Positions 8,408-15,810 of a DNA stretch of 51,240 nt are shown piece after piece. The stretch's first letter is position 1, and every line of letters begins with the position of its first letter. The stretch is from an uncultured Prevotellaceae bacterium (GTDB lineage Bacteria > Bacteroidota > Bacteroidia > Bacteroidales > Bacteroidaceae), in NCBI GenBank assembly GCA_947176535.1, contig CAMWQU010000016.1, positions 1-51,240 on the forward strand, read 5' to 3'. The position numbers and the translations under genes were made by a program. The notes under the pieces are model-generated. The model did no database searches and was not told the origin of the DNA. It saw only the letters and a program-made list of their open reading frames with translations.

Positions 8408-8587
8408 TTATTTCGTTCTTCTGGTAATATAGATATGAGCGATAAGGCCGATGATAATCAGCGCAAGAGCCCCGAACTGAACGGGATTGCAATCGACGAG
8501 TGAATATCCGACCTTCGTCGAAAGGTAACTAATGAGCAGCACCAAAGCGCCCAAAACGATAAGCAGTATTCCTAAATACTTTTTCAT
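8408..8587 (-). CDS. Small two-pass membrane protein (59 aa)
   Basis: Read directly from the minus strand: ATG at 8587, TAA at 8408-8410. The protein starts MKKYLGILLIVLGALVLLIS and has a second hydrophobic helix (FGALALIIIGLIAHIYI) before a basic tail ITRRTK. A polar loop of about 15 residues, SYLSTKVGYSLVDCN, separates the helices. It has its own ATG, sensible membrane topology and a near-consensus -7 box (TTACTTTG, 8631-8638 on the minus strand). Comparable 55-60 residue proteins are common in Bacteroidales, but no function is known to me. Confidence 0.75.
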   Translation of the reverse strand: MKKYLGILLIVLGALVLLISYLSTKVGYSLVDCNPVQFGALALIIIGLIAHIYITRRTK

Positions 8588-8684
8588 GATTATATGTTTT
8601 TAGTTTTTTGATTCTACACGTTAATGCGTACAAAGTAACACAAAAAAAATGATACAGCGAAACATTTACGTCAAAAAGTCATCT

Positions 8685-10259
8685 TTATTTCTGCACGTCT
8701 GTACCCTCGAAGCGCACCTGATAAGGCCATTGCTCTCCGTTCTGAGGATAGGGCTCGGGATGCCAGCGAGCCCAGGGATGGTGCCAGTGAACGGTGGGCG
8801 CACCCATGACAATAAAGAACAGACGCTGGCAATTCTGCGGCACGGTGAGCGTTGCCACGCCCTCTTTCTCGCGCTGAATATCGCCATAAACACGTGCGCC
8901 GTCTGAGGTCAGAGCCACAAGCGCATACCGCCATCCAGCACGCTCCGGATATACGGATTTGTAGCCGTCCTTTTCGGGAAAGCCCGTAAAGTGGGCCTTG
9001 ACGACGGTGCCGGCATTGGTAACATTTTTCAGATTGACGATGTGGTAGCCGTAGTTCTGTATGCAATGCTCCACGTCAGTCTGCCACGTGTCTACGGTGC
9101 CGGACACTTTATTCAGATAGTTTGCACCGGTGTGCTGACCGATGCGGTGACGGGCGGCCTCACGCACGCCGTCGATGTCCCACGTTGCCATACGCATATA
9201 TCCCTCCATCTGCTCGTCGCAGAAGTCGGCCTGCGACATTCCGCACAAGCGTTGATAGGCCTCGATGGGGTCTTCGGGGCGTCTGGACTCGCGCCACAAG
9301 CGGCCGATGAAGTCGGTGCCATGCTTCATGCACCACCAGTCCTGAATGAAGCAGTTGGCATAGAGCCACTCCTCGGACATAAAGTTAAGATGGTGATTGG
9401 CAATGTGCTGCTCGAAATACTCGCCGTCGGTGAACTGCCGTTCGGGGAATATCTTATAGGCCTGCCAGTCGGCGCAACTCTCCCAAAAGAAGCTGTCGCC
9501 ACTGGAGTTCTCGTCGAAACCGTAATTGAAACCATAATTGTAGCCGCCGCCCTGATCGGCTCCCGTCAGGTATTGGAACGTATGCCCCACCTCGTGAGCT
9601 ACGGTATGGCCGCCACGTGCTATGGCCGCCCAAGGATTGAAGTGACCGATGCCCGTCATGCCGCCCGACACACCGTTGGTGCCGGAAGCATCGGCACGCC
9701 ACTCTTTCTGATAAGGAACGTAAAGCTGAATCTTGTACTTGTCGGTGACGGACTTGCCGGGCACGATGAAGCCCAACTTCACGTAAGTGTCCCAGCAACG
9801 TTCGCAGATGTTGAGAATGGTATTGGCATTGGCCACATTACCGTCGCCGGGGTACTGGATTTTCGCCGGATTCTCTCCGTAGCGCACATCCCAGAACACG
9901 ACGTAGTGGTCGCTCTCCAGACTGTGGGCGAAATTATACCCCTCGGTGGCGTTCGTATTAGTGTAGTCGGTTCCGGCGTAAGTATCGGGCTTCAGGAGAT
10001 AGCGACCCGGGTCGGAAAATGAGAACTCGGCCGCATCGGTCGGAATAAAGGAGGCATAAGCCTTGCGGAGATAGCCGGCAGAGTTCTTGGTCGTATAGAG
10101 TTTCAGCTCCGTGTTGTTAATCTCTATGGAATCTACATCCTTGAGCGAGATGCTGCCGTTGGCCTTGAAGCGATCGTCGTAGCGCACCCAGAGCGTGTCC
10201 TGCGCCGTCATGCCGGCGGCATAGGCCATAAGAGCGAGGGAGAATATGAACTTTTTCAT
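8685..10259 (-). CDS. Secreted HExxH metallopeptidase-like protein (DUF6055 type)
   Basis: 524 residues with a signal peptide (cleavage near residue 20, AAGMTAQ). The core contains the zinc-type motif HEVGHTFQ (H222, E223, H226) and a glutamate downstream in FFWESCADWQ (E260), the arrangement of gluzincin-like peptidases. Aromatic-rich segments between them (GGGYNYGFNYGFDE) may line a cleft. A short N-terminal module (DTLWVRYDDRF...DVDSIEI) is typical of Bacteroidales extracellular proteins. The start overlaps the stop of the upstream gene by four bases (ATGA), so the two are translationally coupled. I infer a secreted protease or a glycoprotein-processing peptidase; the substrate is unknown. 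Confidence 0.75.
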   Translation of the reverse strand: MKKFIFSLALMAYAAGMTAQDTLWVRYDDRFKANGSISLKDVDSIEINNTELKLYTTKNSAGYLRKAYASFIPTDAAEFSFSDPGRYLLKPDTYAGTDYTNTNATEGYNFAHSLESDHYVVFWDVRYGENPAKIQYPGDGNVANANTILNICERCWDTYVKLGFIVPGKSVTDKYKIQLYVPYQKEWRADASGTNGVSGGMTGIGHFNPWAAIARGGHTVAHEVGHTFQYLTGADQGGGYNYGFNYGFDENSSGDSFFWESCADWQAYKIFPERQFTDGEYFEQHIANHHLNFMSEEWLYANCFIQDWWCMKHGTDFIGRLWRESRRPEDPIEAYQRLCGMSQADFCDEQMEGYMRMATWDIDGVREAARHRIGQHTGANYLNKVSGTVDTWQTDVEHCIQNYGYHIVNLKNVTNAGTVVKAHFTGFPEKDGYKSVYPERAGWRYALVALTSDGARVYGDIQREKEGVATLTVPQNCQRLFFIVMGAPTVHWHHPWARWHPEPYPQNGEQWPYQVRFEGTDVQK

Positions 10260-11305
10260 CGGATGACAACTTTTTTACCGTTAATTATATATATACCTTT
10301 CCTTGCGGGCACGGCCACACGGCGACCCAGCAGGTCGTATGTCCGTTCGTCGCCGGAGACAACCTGCGAAGACCGGATTTCTCCGATGCCGTCAGCCAGT
10401 TCCACCCCATCGATGGCCAGTTTCAGACTCTTGGGATTCTCGCTCAGGTCTGTCGCGTAGGAGCGGAATGCCTTGAGAGCGAGCGAATCTTCGTACAGCG
10501 TGAAGCGATTCGCCTCTTCGTCTATGGCATAAGTCCCCGGAGCCAGTTTTTTGTTCTTTGAGGTCGTGCCGTCCATGGCATTGTACAGGCCACGGAAGCG
10601 CACGACGGTCGTTCCACTGCCATTCTTCACCTCCTGGAACCGGGGCGTGGGATTGGCTTTCATGGAAACGTCGGGGAACAGATAGAGGGGGCCCTTCACC
10701 CTCTCGGAGATAAAACCGGTCAGCGTGCGGTTGGCCGCCACATCAGGCTCCTTCGTCGGCCGCAGCAGATAGTGCTGGTTGGCTTTCAGCGTGGCACCGT
10801 CCTCGTCCAAGACTACGGTCTGAAAATCTATCGCCGCTTCATCCTCCTCGCTGATGCCTTTCAGCAGAGCCAGTTGCGCATCCTCGCCAAAAACCTCCTT
10901 CACCATTGCGCCGGGGAGGTCGAAGGGGAGAATGATGGAGTTCCATTCGTTCAGGGAAAGCGTGCGCCGCAGTCCCACCAGGGTGTGGTCGAGCGCATCT
11001 TTTTTGTAGAATGCCACACTATCCTCGTCCATGAGCCGGTGAGGAATAGTACGGAAACGCATCTTCAACTGCCCCGTTTCATAGAGGTCTTTCTCTATCT
11101 GCACCCGGTCGCCCTGAAAGTGCAGCGTGACCGCGTCGTTGCTGCTGATGAGATAATAATTGGGTGCCTGACTGCCGTCTGTCGCAGTCAGATTCTTGGC
11201 CTTCACCAGCGCAGCGGAGCGCGCCGCCTTCATTTGTGCCTGCGCGGGCAGTGCCAAAGGCAGCAGAAGGGCCATAAACAAGTGTCGGAACGTCATATAT
11301 TTCAT
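10256..11305 (-). CDS. Secreted protein of unknown function with a C-terminal sorting-like tail
   Basis: 349 residues with a signal peptide (MKYMTFRHLFMALLLPLALPAQA). The middle contains beta-rich segments such as LSLNEWNSIILPFDLPGAMV, seen in many Bacteroidales surface proteins. The end, YDLLGRRVAV...KGIYIINGKKVVIR, resembles the short T9SS-like or Por-like C-terminal tails found in secreted proteins of this order. It is the first gene of an operon with the metallopeptidase-like gene (four-base overlap), so the two probably act together at the cell surface. No enzymatic motif was recognised. Confidence 0.75.
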   Translation of the reverse strand: MKYMTFRHLFMALLLPLALPAQAQMKAARSAALVKAKNLTATDGSQAPNYYLISSNDAVTLHFQGDRVQIEKDLYETGQLKMRFRTIPHRLMDEDSVAFYKKDALDHTLVGLRRTLSLNEWNSIILPFDLPGAMVKEVFGEDAQLALLKGISEEDEAAIDFQTVVLDEDGATLKANQHYLLRPTKEPDVAANRTLTGFISERVKGPLYLFPDVSMKANPTPRFQEVKNGSGTTVVRFRGLYNAMDGTTSKNKKLAPGTYAIDEEANRFTLYEDSLALKAFRSYATDLSENPKSLKLAIDGVELADGIGEIRSSQVVSGDERTYDLLGRRVAVPARKGIYIINGKKVVIR

Positions 11306-11326
11306 CTAAATTGGGTTTATTGATGT

Positions 11327-11357
11327 CAAAGTTACGCATTTTCTTTGTTTTCTCAAA
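11327..11357 (-). promoter_or_regulatory. Promoter of the secreted protein/metallopeptidase operon
   Basis: On the minus strand, TTTG (11354-11357), 19 bp, TAACTTTG (11327-11334). It points at the ATG at 11305 and is interleaved with the opposing rpsF promoter. Confidence 0.75.
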
Positions 11358-11374
11358 AAATAGCCGTAACTTTG
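11344..11374 (+). promoter_or_regulatory. Promoter of the rpsF-rpsR-rplI operon
   Basis: TTTG (11344-11347), 19 bp, TAACTTTG (11367-11374) on the plus strand. The leader to the rpsF ATG would be about 45-50 nt. The -33 element of the opposing promoter lies inside this spacer. Confidence 0.78.
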
Positions 11375-11428
11375 CGCCGCATTTATGCAAAAAACAGACA
11401 AATTATTAACTAATTTCTTAAACGTATT

Positions 11429-11770
11429 ATGAACCAGTACGAAACCGTTTTCATTTTGACTCCCGTTTTGTCTGATGATCAGATGAAGGAAACGGTAAAC
11501 AAATTCAAGGGCCTGCTCACCGACAACGGCGCAGAGATGCTCAACGAAGAGTTGTGGGGCCTGAAGAAGTTGGCTTATCCTATCCAGAAGAAGTCTACGG
11601 GATTCTATGTATTGTTTGAGTACAAGGCACAGCCCGAACTCATCAAGAAGTTGGAAGTGAACTTCCGTCGCGACGAGAAAGTCATCCGCTTCCAGACCGT
11701 GAAGTTAGAGAAGTATGCCATCGAGTATGCTGAAAAGAGACGTAACAAACAATCTAACAAGGAGGCTTAA
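11429..11770 (+). CDS. rpsF: 30S ribosomal protein bS6
   Basis: 113 residues, starting [18 protein letters not shown], with [18 protein letters not shown], the central beta-sheet signature of S6, and a basic C-terminus ([12 protein letters not shown]). It binds 16S rRNA as a dimer with bS18 on the small-subunit platform. First gene of the S6-S18-L9 operon. No Shine-Dalgarno sequence precedes it, as is normal for this phylum, which contrasts with the next two genes. Confidence 0.97.
   Translation: MNQYETVFILTPVLSDDQMKETVNKFKGLLTDNGAEMLNEELWGLKKLAYPIQKKSTGFYVLFEYKAQPELIKKLEVNFRRDEKVIRFQTVKLEKYAIEYAEKRRNKQSNKEA
11759..11765 (+). promoter_or_regulatory. Strong Shine-Dalgarno sequence before rpsR
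   Basis: AAGGAGG, seven bases before the rpsR ATG at 11773 and overlapping the last codons of rpsF. It is a full complement to a canonical 16S rRNA 3' end, which is exceptional here because almost no other gene in the window has one. Confidence 0.85.
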
Positions 11771-11772
11771 CC

Positions 11773-12039
11773 ATGGCACAGCAATCAGAAATCCGTTATC
11801 TTAACGCTCCGGCTATCGACACGAAGCGCAAGAAGTATTGCCGTTTCAAGAAGAGCGGTATCAAGTATATCGACTACAAGGATCCCGAATTCCTGAAGAA
11901 GTTCCTCAACGAACAGGGAAAGATTCTGCCCCGTCGCATCACCGGCACTTCGCTGAAGTACCAGCGCCGCGTGGCTCAGGCAGTAAAGCGTGCCCGCCAG
12001 TTGGCTCTGCTTCCTTTCGTAACCGATATGATGAAATAA
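11773..12039 (+). CDS. rpsR: 30S ribosomal protein bS18
   Basis: 88 residues with the S18 signature, [25 protein letters not shown] followed by [34 protein letters not shown] in two adjacent stretches. It binds the platform with bS6. In Bacteroidetes ribosomes bS6, bS18 and bS21 are reported to hold the anti-Shine-Dalgarno tail out of reach, so the perfect AAGGAGG in front of this gene is noteworthy and may be regulatory. It lies two bases after the rpsF stop codon. Confidence 0.97.
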   Translation: MAQQSEIRYLNAPAIDTKRKKYCRFKKSGIKYIDYKDPEFLKKFLNEQGKILPRRITGTSLKYQRRVAQAVKRARQLALLPFVTDMMK

Positions 12040-12047
12040 CCCAAAAC

Positions 12048-12054
12048 AGGAGGT
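12048..12054 (+). promoter_or_regulatory. Strong Shine-Dalgarno sequence before rplI
   Basis: AGGAGGT, seven bases before the ATG at 12062, in the 22-bp gap between rpsR and rplI. With the one before rpsR it is one of only two convincing Shine-Dalgarno sequences at gene starts in this window. Confidence 0.85.
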
Positions 12055-12061
12055 AAGACGT

Positions 12062-12565
12062 ATGGAAATTATTCTTAAAGAAGATATTATCGGCTTGGGA
12101 TTCAAGAACGATATCGTAAACGTAAAGTCCGGCTACGGACGTAATTATCTTATCCCCACGGGCAAAGCTGTCATCGCATCGCCGAGCGCAAAGAAGGTAT
12201 TGGCAGAGAACCTGCGTCAGCAGGCTCAGAAACTGGCTAAAATCAAGGCTGAGGCTCAGGCCGTGGCCGACAAGTTGGCCGGTGTGGCTCTGACCATCGC
12301 TACGAAAGTCAGCAACCAGGGTGTCATCTACGGCAGCGTAAACTCTTTGCAGATTGCCGAAGAGCTCCAGAAGTTGGGCATCGAAATCGACCGCAAGCGC
12401 ATTGTCGTTAAGGACGTGAAGAGCGTAGGCGACTACGTGGCTGTTGTGAAGCTCCACAAGGAAGTGACCGCAGAAATCCCCTTCACCGTTGTTGCCGAGG
12501 GCGCCACCGTTGTTAAGGAAGCTCCCGCAGCCGCAGAGGAAGAAGCTCCTGCCGCAGCAGAATAA
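12062..12565 (+). CDS. rplI: 50S ribosomal protein bL9
   Basis: 167 residues. The N-terminal 23S-binding domain (MEIILKEDIIGLGFKNDIVNV then KSGYGRNYLIPTGKAVIA) is followed by a long connecting helix rich in K, A and E, then the C-terminal domain (VKDVKSVGDYVAVVKLHKEV). The last 20 residues are an Ala/Glu-rich tail (APAAAEEEAPAAAE), common in Bacteroidales L9. Last gene of the operon, followed by a terminator at 12600. Confidence 0.97.
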   Translation: MEIILKEDIIGLGFKNDIVNVKSGYGRNYLIPTGKAVIASPSAKKVLAENLRQQAQKLAKIKAEAQAVADKLAGVALTIATKVSNQGVIYGSVNSLQIAEELQKLGIEIDRKRIVVKDVKSVGDYVAVVKLHKEVTAEIPFTVVAEGATVVKEAPAAAEEEAPAAAE

Positions 12566-12599
12566 GACCTCATTTTCATTATAATTTATAACACTGTGG

Positions 12600-12638
12600 T
12601 CTCCGGTTTCCCATCTTGGGCAACCGGAGATTTTTTTT
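12600..12638 (+). terminator. Terminator of the ribosomal protein operon
   Basis: Stem tctccggtttccc/gggcaaccggaga (13 bp with one mismatch, five-base loop) followed by eight T residues at 12631-12638. Confidence 0.88.
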
Positions 12639-12728
12639 GCTTTTCCGCCATCTTCCCAAGGGCCTCTCCCCACTCTCCCGACCGCTCCGGGACGCCCCGT
12701 TTTTCGGGTACCCAGTGGATCGGCCTTG

Positions 12729-12798
12729 GTCCATATATGGACTGAAGCGAATCCTGCTATGGACAGAGCCTCGTCCATAGCAGGATTCGCTTCAGTCC
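12729..12798. repeat. 14-bp palindrome joined to a perfect 26-bp inverted repeat
   Basis: Arms at 12739-12764 and 12773-12798 are exact reverse complements of 26 bases around an eight-base centre (agagcctc). The left arm overlaps a separate 14-bp palindrome, GTCCATATATGGAC, at 12729-12742. The inner part of each arm carries the GTCCATAGCAGGA module shared with the repeats at 2642-2699 and 21034-21107. It has no T-tract and follows an already complete terminator, so it is unlikely to be a simple terminator. Confidence 0.85.
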
Positions 12799-12875
12799 TC
12801 GCCGGGTCTTGCTGACGGGGATAAAAAGAGGGCAGCCAAAGCAAGTCGCCGAGGATGTCCCGAAACCTAAAGAGA

Positions 12876-12909
12876 CAAAAAATGGGACTACACTATCGTG
12901 CAATCCCAT
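12876..12909 (-). terminator. Terminator of the small lipoprotein gene
   Basis: On the minus strand a 12-bp stem (ATGGGATTGCAC with GTGTAGTCCCAT, including G-U pairs) closes a GATA tetraloop and runs into six T residues. The region 12566-12932 holds no gene; it contains only the rplI terminator, the inverted repeat and this element. Confidence 0.8.
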
Positions 12910-12932
12910 CTAAAACCTATTGTTCGTTTTTC

Positions 12933-13103
12933 TTATTCAGCAACAACAGTGTCAGCGGCAACAGTGTCGCATGCAACAGTGTCACATACTTCGATGGTGT
13001 CGGTGACGATGGTGTCGTTCTCTTCAGTAGCCTGAGTCTTGTTACCGCAAGAAGCGAAAGAAATAGCTACAACAGCTACGAACATGAATGCTAACTTTTT
13101 CAT
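12933..13103 (-). CDS. Small acidic lipoprotein with DTV repeats (56 aa)
   Basis: Read directly from the minus strand (ATG at 13103, TAA at 12933-12935). The protein starts MKKLAFMFVAVVAISFASCG, a lipoprotein signal with the acceptor Cys at residue 19. The mature part is short and acidic, with five DT(I/V) units spaced about five residues apart (NDTIVTDTIEV, CDTVACDTVAADTVV). The last three units come from a 15-bp DNA tandem repeat. A -7 box TAACTTTG (13156-13163, minus strand) lies upstream and a terminator directly follows. Short lipoproteins of this sort are frequent in Bacteroidales; no function is known. Confidence 0.8.
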   Translation of the reverse strand: MKKLAFMFVAVVAISFASCGNKTQATEENDTIVTDTIEVCDTVACDTVAADTVVAE

Positions 13104-13155
13104 TTTTGTGTTTAATTAAATTAGTAAAACAATCAATTGCTTTTAAAACCGAGTG

Positions 13156-13163
13156 CAAAGTTA
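13156..13163 (-). promoter_or_regulatory. -7 box of the small lipoprotein gene
   Basis: TAACTTTG on the minus strand, giving a leader of about 45-50 nt to the ATG at 13103. No clear -33 TTTG was found. Confidence 0.5.
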
Positions 13164-13308
13164 CGAACTTTTTTCGATACGCCGTACTCCCAACCCTAAC
13201 TTTTTTTCTACTTTTTTATACTTTTTTCAGTTATCAAATATATTGAACTGTAATACAAACAGATACAAAACTACGTATTTTCATGATATTCATAACGTCG
13301 GACGAAAA

Positions 13309-13340
13309 TTTGGCCTTTCAGGCTTTTTGATGTATCTTTG
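13309..13340 (+). promoter_or_regulatory. Promoter of mtaB
   Basis: TTTG (13309-13312), 20 bp, TATCTTTG (13333-13340). The box ends five bases before the ATG at 13346, so the transcript should start at or within a few bases of the start codon. Confidence 0.75.
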
Positions 13341-13345
13341 TGGGT

Positions 13346-14698
13346 ATGAAACCGATGTCCCCCCTTTCCGGCAAACGAGCCGTCTACTTTACGTTAGGAT
13401 GCAAGCTGAACTTTGCAGAGACCTCCACCGTGGCACAGCGGCTGGAGGAACTGGGCGTCGTGAGGGCGCGCAAGGGAGAAGCGGCAGACATCTGTTTCGT
13501 GAACACCTGCAGCGTGACCGAGGTCGCCGACCACAAGTGCCGGCAGGCCATACACAAACTCGTGCGGGAGAATCCCGACGCTTTCGTGGTCGTGACCGGT
13601 TGCTACGCCCAGTTGCGACCCGAAGACATGGCGCGGATGGCAGGCGTAGACCTCATTCTCGGAACCGAACAGAAAGGGCGGGCCGTGGAACTCATCACGG
13701 AACACTTCGCCCGTCTCACCTCCTCCGGAGAAGAGCCTACGGCAACGGAGAGTCCCTCCGCCGGGGGAAACGGACGGGGAACGTTTGTCCCCTCCTGCGC
13801 CTGCGGCGACCGCACACGCTATTTCCTGAAAGTGCAGGACGGTTGCGACTACTTCTGCACCTACTGCACCATTCCTTTTGCGCGCGGACGCAGCCGGAAC
13901 GGCAGCATCGCCTCCCTCGTGGCGCAGGCCGAGGAGGTTGCCCGAAAAGGGGGCCGCGAGATTGTGCTCACGGGGGTGAATATCGGAGACTTCGGACGGA
14001 CAACGGGCGAGAGCCTGCTCGACCTGCTGAAGGCTCTGGACGGCGTGGAGGGCATAGAACGCTACCGCATCAGCAGCATCGAACCGAACCTGCTGACGGA
14101 CGAGATTCTGGAGTTCTGCGCACAAAGCCGGGCCTTCATGCCTCACTTCCATGTCCCGCTGCAAAGCGGAAGCGACGAAGTGCTGCGCCTGATGCACCGC
14201 CGTTACGACACGGCGCTCTTCGCCCGCAAACTACAGCGCATACACGAACTGATGCCGGATGCGTTTATCGGCGTGGACGTCATCGTAGGTATGCGGGGCG
14301 AGACGGACGAACTCTTTCGCGAGGCGCTCGATTTCATGGACAGGCAGCCCGTTGCGCAGTATCACGTCTTCAGTTACAGCGAACGCCCCGGCACCAAGGC
14401 ACTCAACATCGCCCACCGTGTGCGGCCGGAGGAGAAGCACTGCCGCAGCAGGCAGGTGCTGGACGTGAGCGAGGCTCACACGCGCGCGTTCTATACTAAA
14501 TATATAGGTACGGTGCGGCCCGTGCTGCTGGAACACGGCAAGCACAAGGGCGTGACGGGAGGGTTCACGGACAACTACATAAGAGTGGAACTCGATTCCG
14601 CCGACCGGCAGGGGCTGTCAGACAACTGCATCGTGCCGTTGCGCCTCACGGGATGGAATGCCGCCGGCACGGCTTTGCTCGGAGAACGCCTGAGTTGA
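13346..14698 (+). CDS. mtaB: tRNA t6A37 methylthiotransferase MtaB
   Basis: About 450 residues. This radical-SAM enzyme adds a methylthio group to N6-threonylcarbamoyladenosine at tRNA position 37. It has the N-terminal UPF0004 domain (YFTLGCKLNFAETS, with further cysteines in VNTCSV and TGCYAQ, together the auxiliary cluster ligands), the radical-SAM motif CDYFCTYC with the family-typical IPFARGRSRN, and a C-terminal TRAM-like region. I place the start at 13346 (MKPMSPLSGK) because the promoter box ends at 13340; ATG 13355 is the alternative. Its product pairs naturally with the tRNA and ribosome genes nearby. A GT2 gene follows after 47 bp. Confidence 0.93.
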   Translation: MKPMSPLSGKRAVYFTLGCKLNFAETSTVAQRLEELGVVRARKGEAADICFVNTCSVTEVADHKCRQAIHKLVRENPDAFVVVTGCYAQLRPEDMARMAGVDLILGTEQKGRAVELITEHFARLTSSGEEPTATESPSAGGNGRGTFVPSCACGDRTRYFLKVQDGCDYFCTYCTIPFARGRSRNGSIASLVAQAEEVARKGGREIVLTGVNIGDFGRTTGESLLDLLKALDGVEGIERYRISSIEPNLLTDEILEFCAQSRAFMPHFHVPLQSGSDEVLRLMHRRYDTALFARKLQRIHELMPDAFIGVDVIVGMRGETDELFREALDFMDRQPVAQYHVFSYSERPGTKALNIAHRVRPEEKHCRSRQVLDVSEAHTRAFYTKYIGTVRPVLLEHGKHKGVTGGFTDNYIRVELDSADRQGLSDNCIVPLRLTGWNAAGTALLGERLS

Positions 14699-14745
14699 TA
14701 TAGGGAGAAAGTCCTGATTTTTACTATCTAATCCTGAAGTCTGAA

Positions 14746-15801
14746 TTGAAAAAAATTGCGATTGTTATCCTGAACTGGAACGGAGCGGAGATGATGCGGA
14801 GGTTCCTTCCTTCGGTGGTCAGGCACTCGAAGGAGGCGGACGTGATTGTAGTGGACAACGGTTCCACCGACGACAGTGTGGCGTTTCTGGAACGGGAGAT
14901 GCCCGACGTGCGCTGCGTGCGGCTCGACCGCAACTACGGGTTTGCCGAGGGCTATCATCGGGGACTTCGGGAAGTGGAGGCCGAATACTACTTGTTGCTA
15001 AACAGCGACGTGGAGGTGCGGGCGGACTGGCTCGGCCCGATGGCGGCCTACATGGACGCGCATCCCGAAGTGGCGGCCTGTCAGCCGAAACTGCTTTGCC
15101 AGTGGGCACCGGAATATTTTGAGTATGCCGGAGGCTCCGGCGGGTACATCGACGCACTGGGTTATCCGTACTGCCGCGGCCGCATTTTCGGCACGGTGGA
15201 GCGGGATGAGGGACAATACGACGATGTGCAGCCCGTGCTTTGGGCCACCGGCGCGGCTCTGCTGATTCGCCGTCAGGACTATTGGGACGTGGGCGGACTG
15301 GACGGACGCTTCTTTGCCCATCAGGAGGAAATAGACCTTTGCTGGCGTCTGCGCAGTCGCGGCAGAGACGTGGTCGTGGTACCGCAGAGCGTGGTCTATC
15401 ACCTCGGGGGCGGCACGCTGCCGCAGGGCAATCCGAGGAAAGATTACCTGAACTTCCGCAACAACCTGTTGCTCTTGTATAAGAATCTGCCCGAAGAGCG
15501 GCTGCACAAGGTGATGCGTCTGCGCTTTTGGCTCGACGCGTTGGCCTCTATGCAGTTCCTGCTGAAAGGACAGTGGGACTCGTTCCGGGCTGTCTGGCGT
15601 GCCCGACGCGACTTCCGCCGGTTGCGTCCGCAGTTCCGGGCCGACCGAATGGAGAACCTGCGTCACACCGTACTCACGCCCGTGCCCGAGCAGTCGCACT
15701 TCAGCCTGCTGTGGCAGTATTACGTGCGGGGCCGGAAGACCTACACCGCGCTCCCCGACTCTCTTCCTCCAAACGGCGAGAACAGAAAAGGCGACAAATA
15801 A
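14746..15801 (+). CDS. Family 2 glycosyltransferase, TTG start
   Basis: 351 residues. The GT-A domain starts KKIAIVILNWNG, continues with VVDNGSTDDSV and has a DxD-type motif in LLLNSDVEV and the acceptor-site HQEEIDLCWR. The C-terminal part is basic and amphipathic (LRFWLDALASMQFLL), suggesting peripheral membrane attachment. The reading frame is open back only to a TAG at 14701 and holds no ATG before the conserved KKIAIV, so TTG at 14746 is the probable start, a rare choice. It likely transfers a sugar in cell-surface polysaccharide or LPS synthesis; donor and acceptor are unknown. The RsmI-like gene follows after nine bases. Confidence 0.9.
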   Translation: MKKIAIVILNWNGAEMMRRFLPSVVRHSKEADVIVVDNGSTDDSVAFLEREMPDVRCVRLDRNYGFAEGYHRGLREVEAEYYLLLNSDVEVRADWLGPMAAYMDAHPEVAACQPKLLCQWAPEYFEYAGGSGGYIDALGYPYCRGRIFGTVERDEGQYDDVQPVLWATGAALLIRRQDYWDVGGLDGRFFAHQEEIDLCWRLRSRGRDVVVVPQSVVYHLGGGTLPQGNPRKDYLNFRNNLLLLYKNLPEERLHKVMRLRFWLDALASMQFLLKGQWDSFRAVWRARRDFRRLRPQFRADRMENLRHTVLTPVPEQSHFSLLWQYYVRGRKTYTALPDSLPPNGENRKGDK

Positions 15802-15810
15802 GTATATCAG

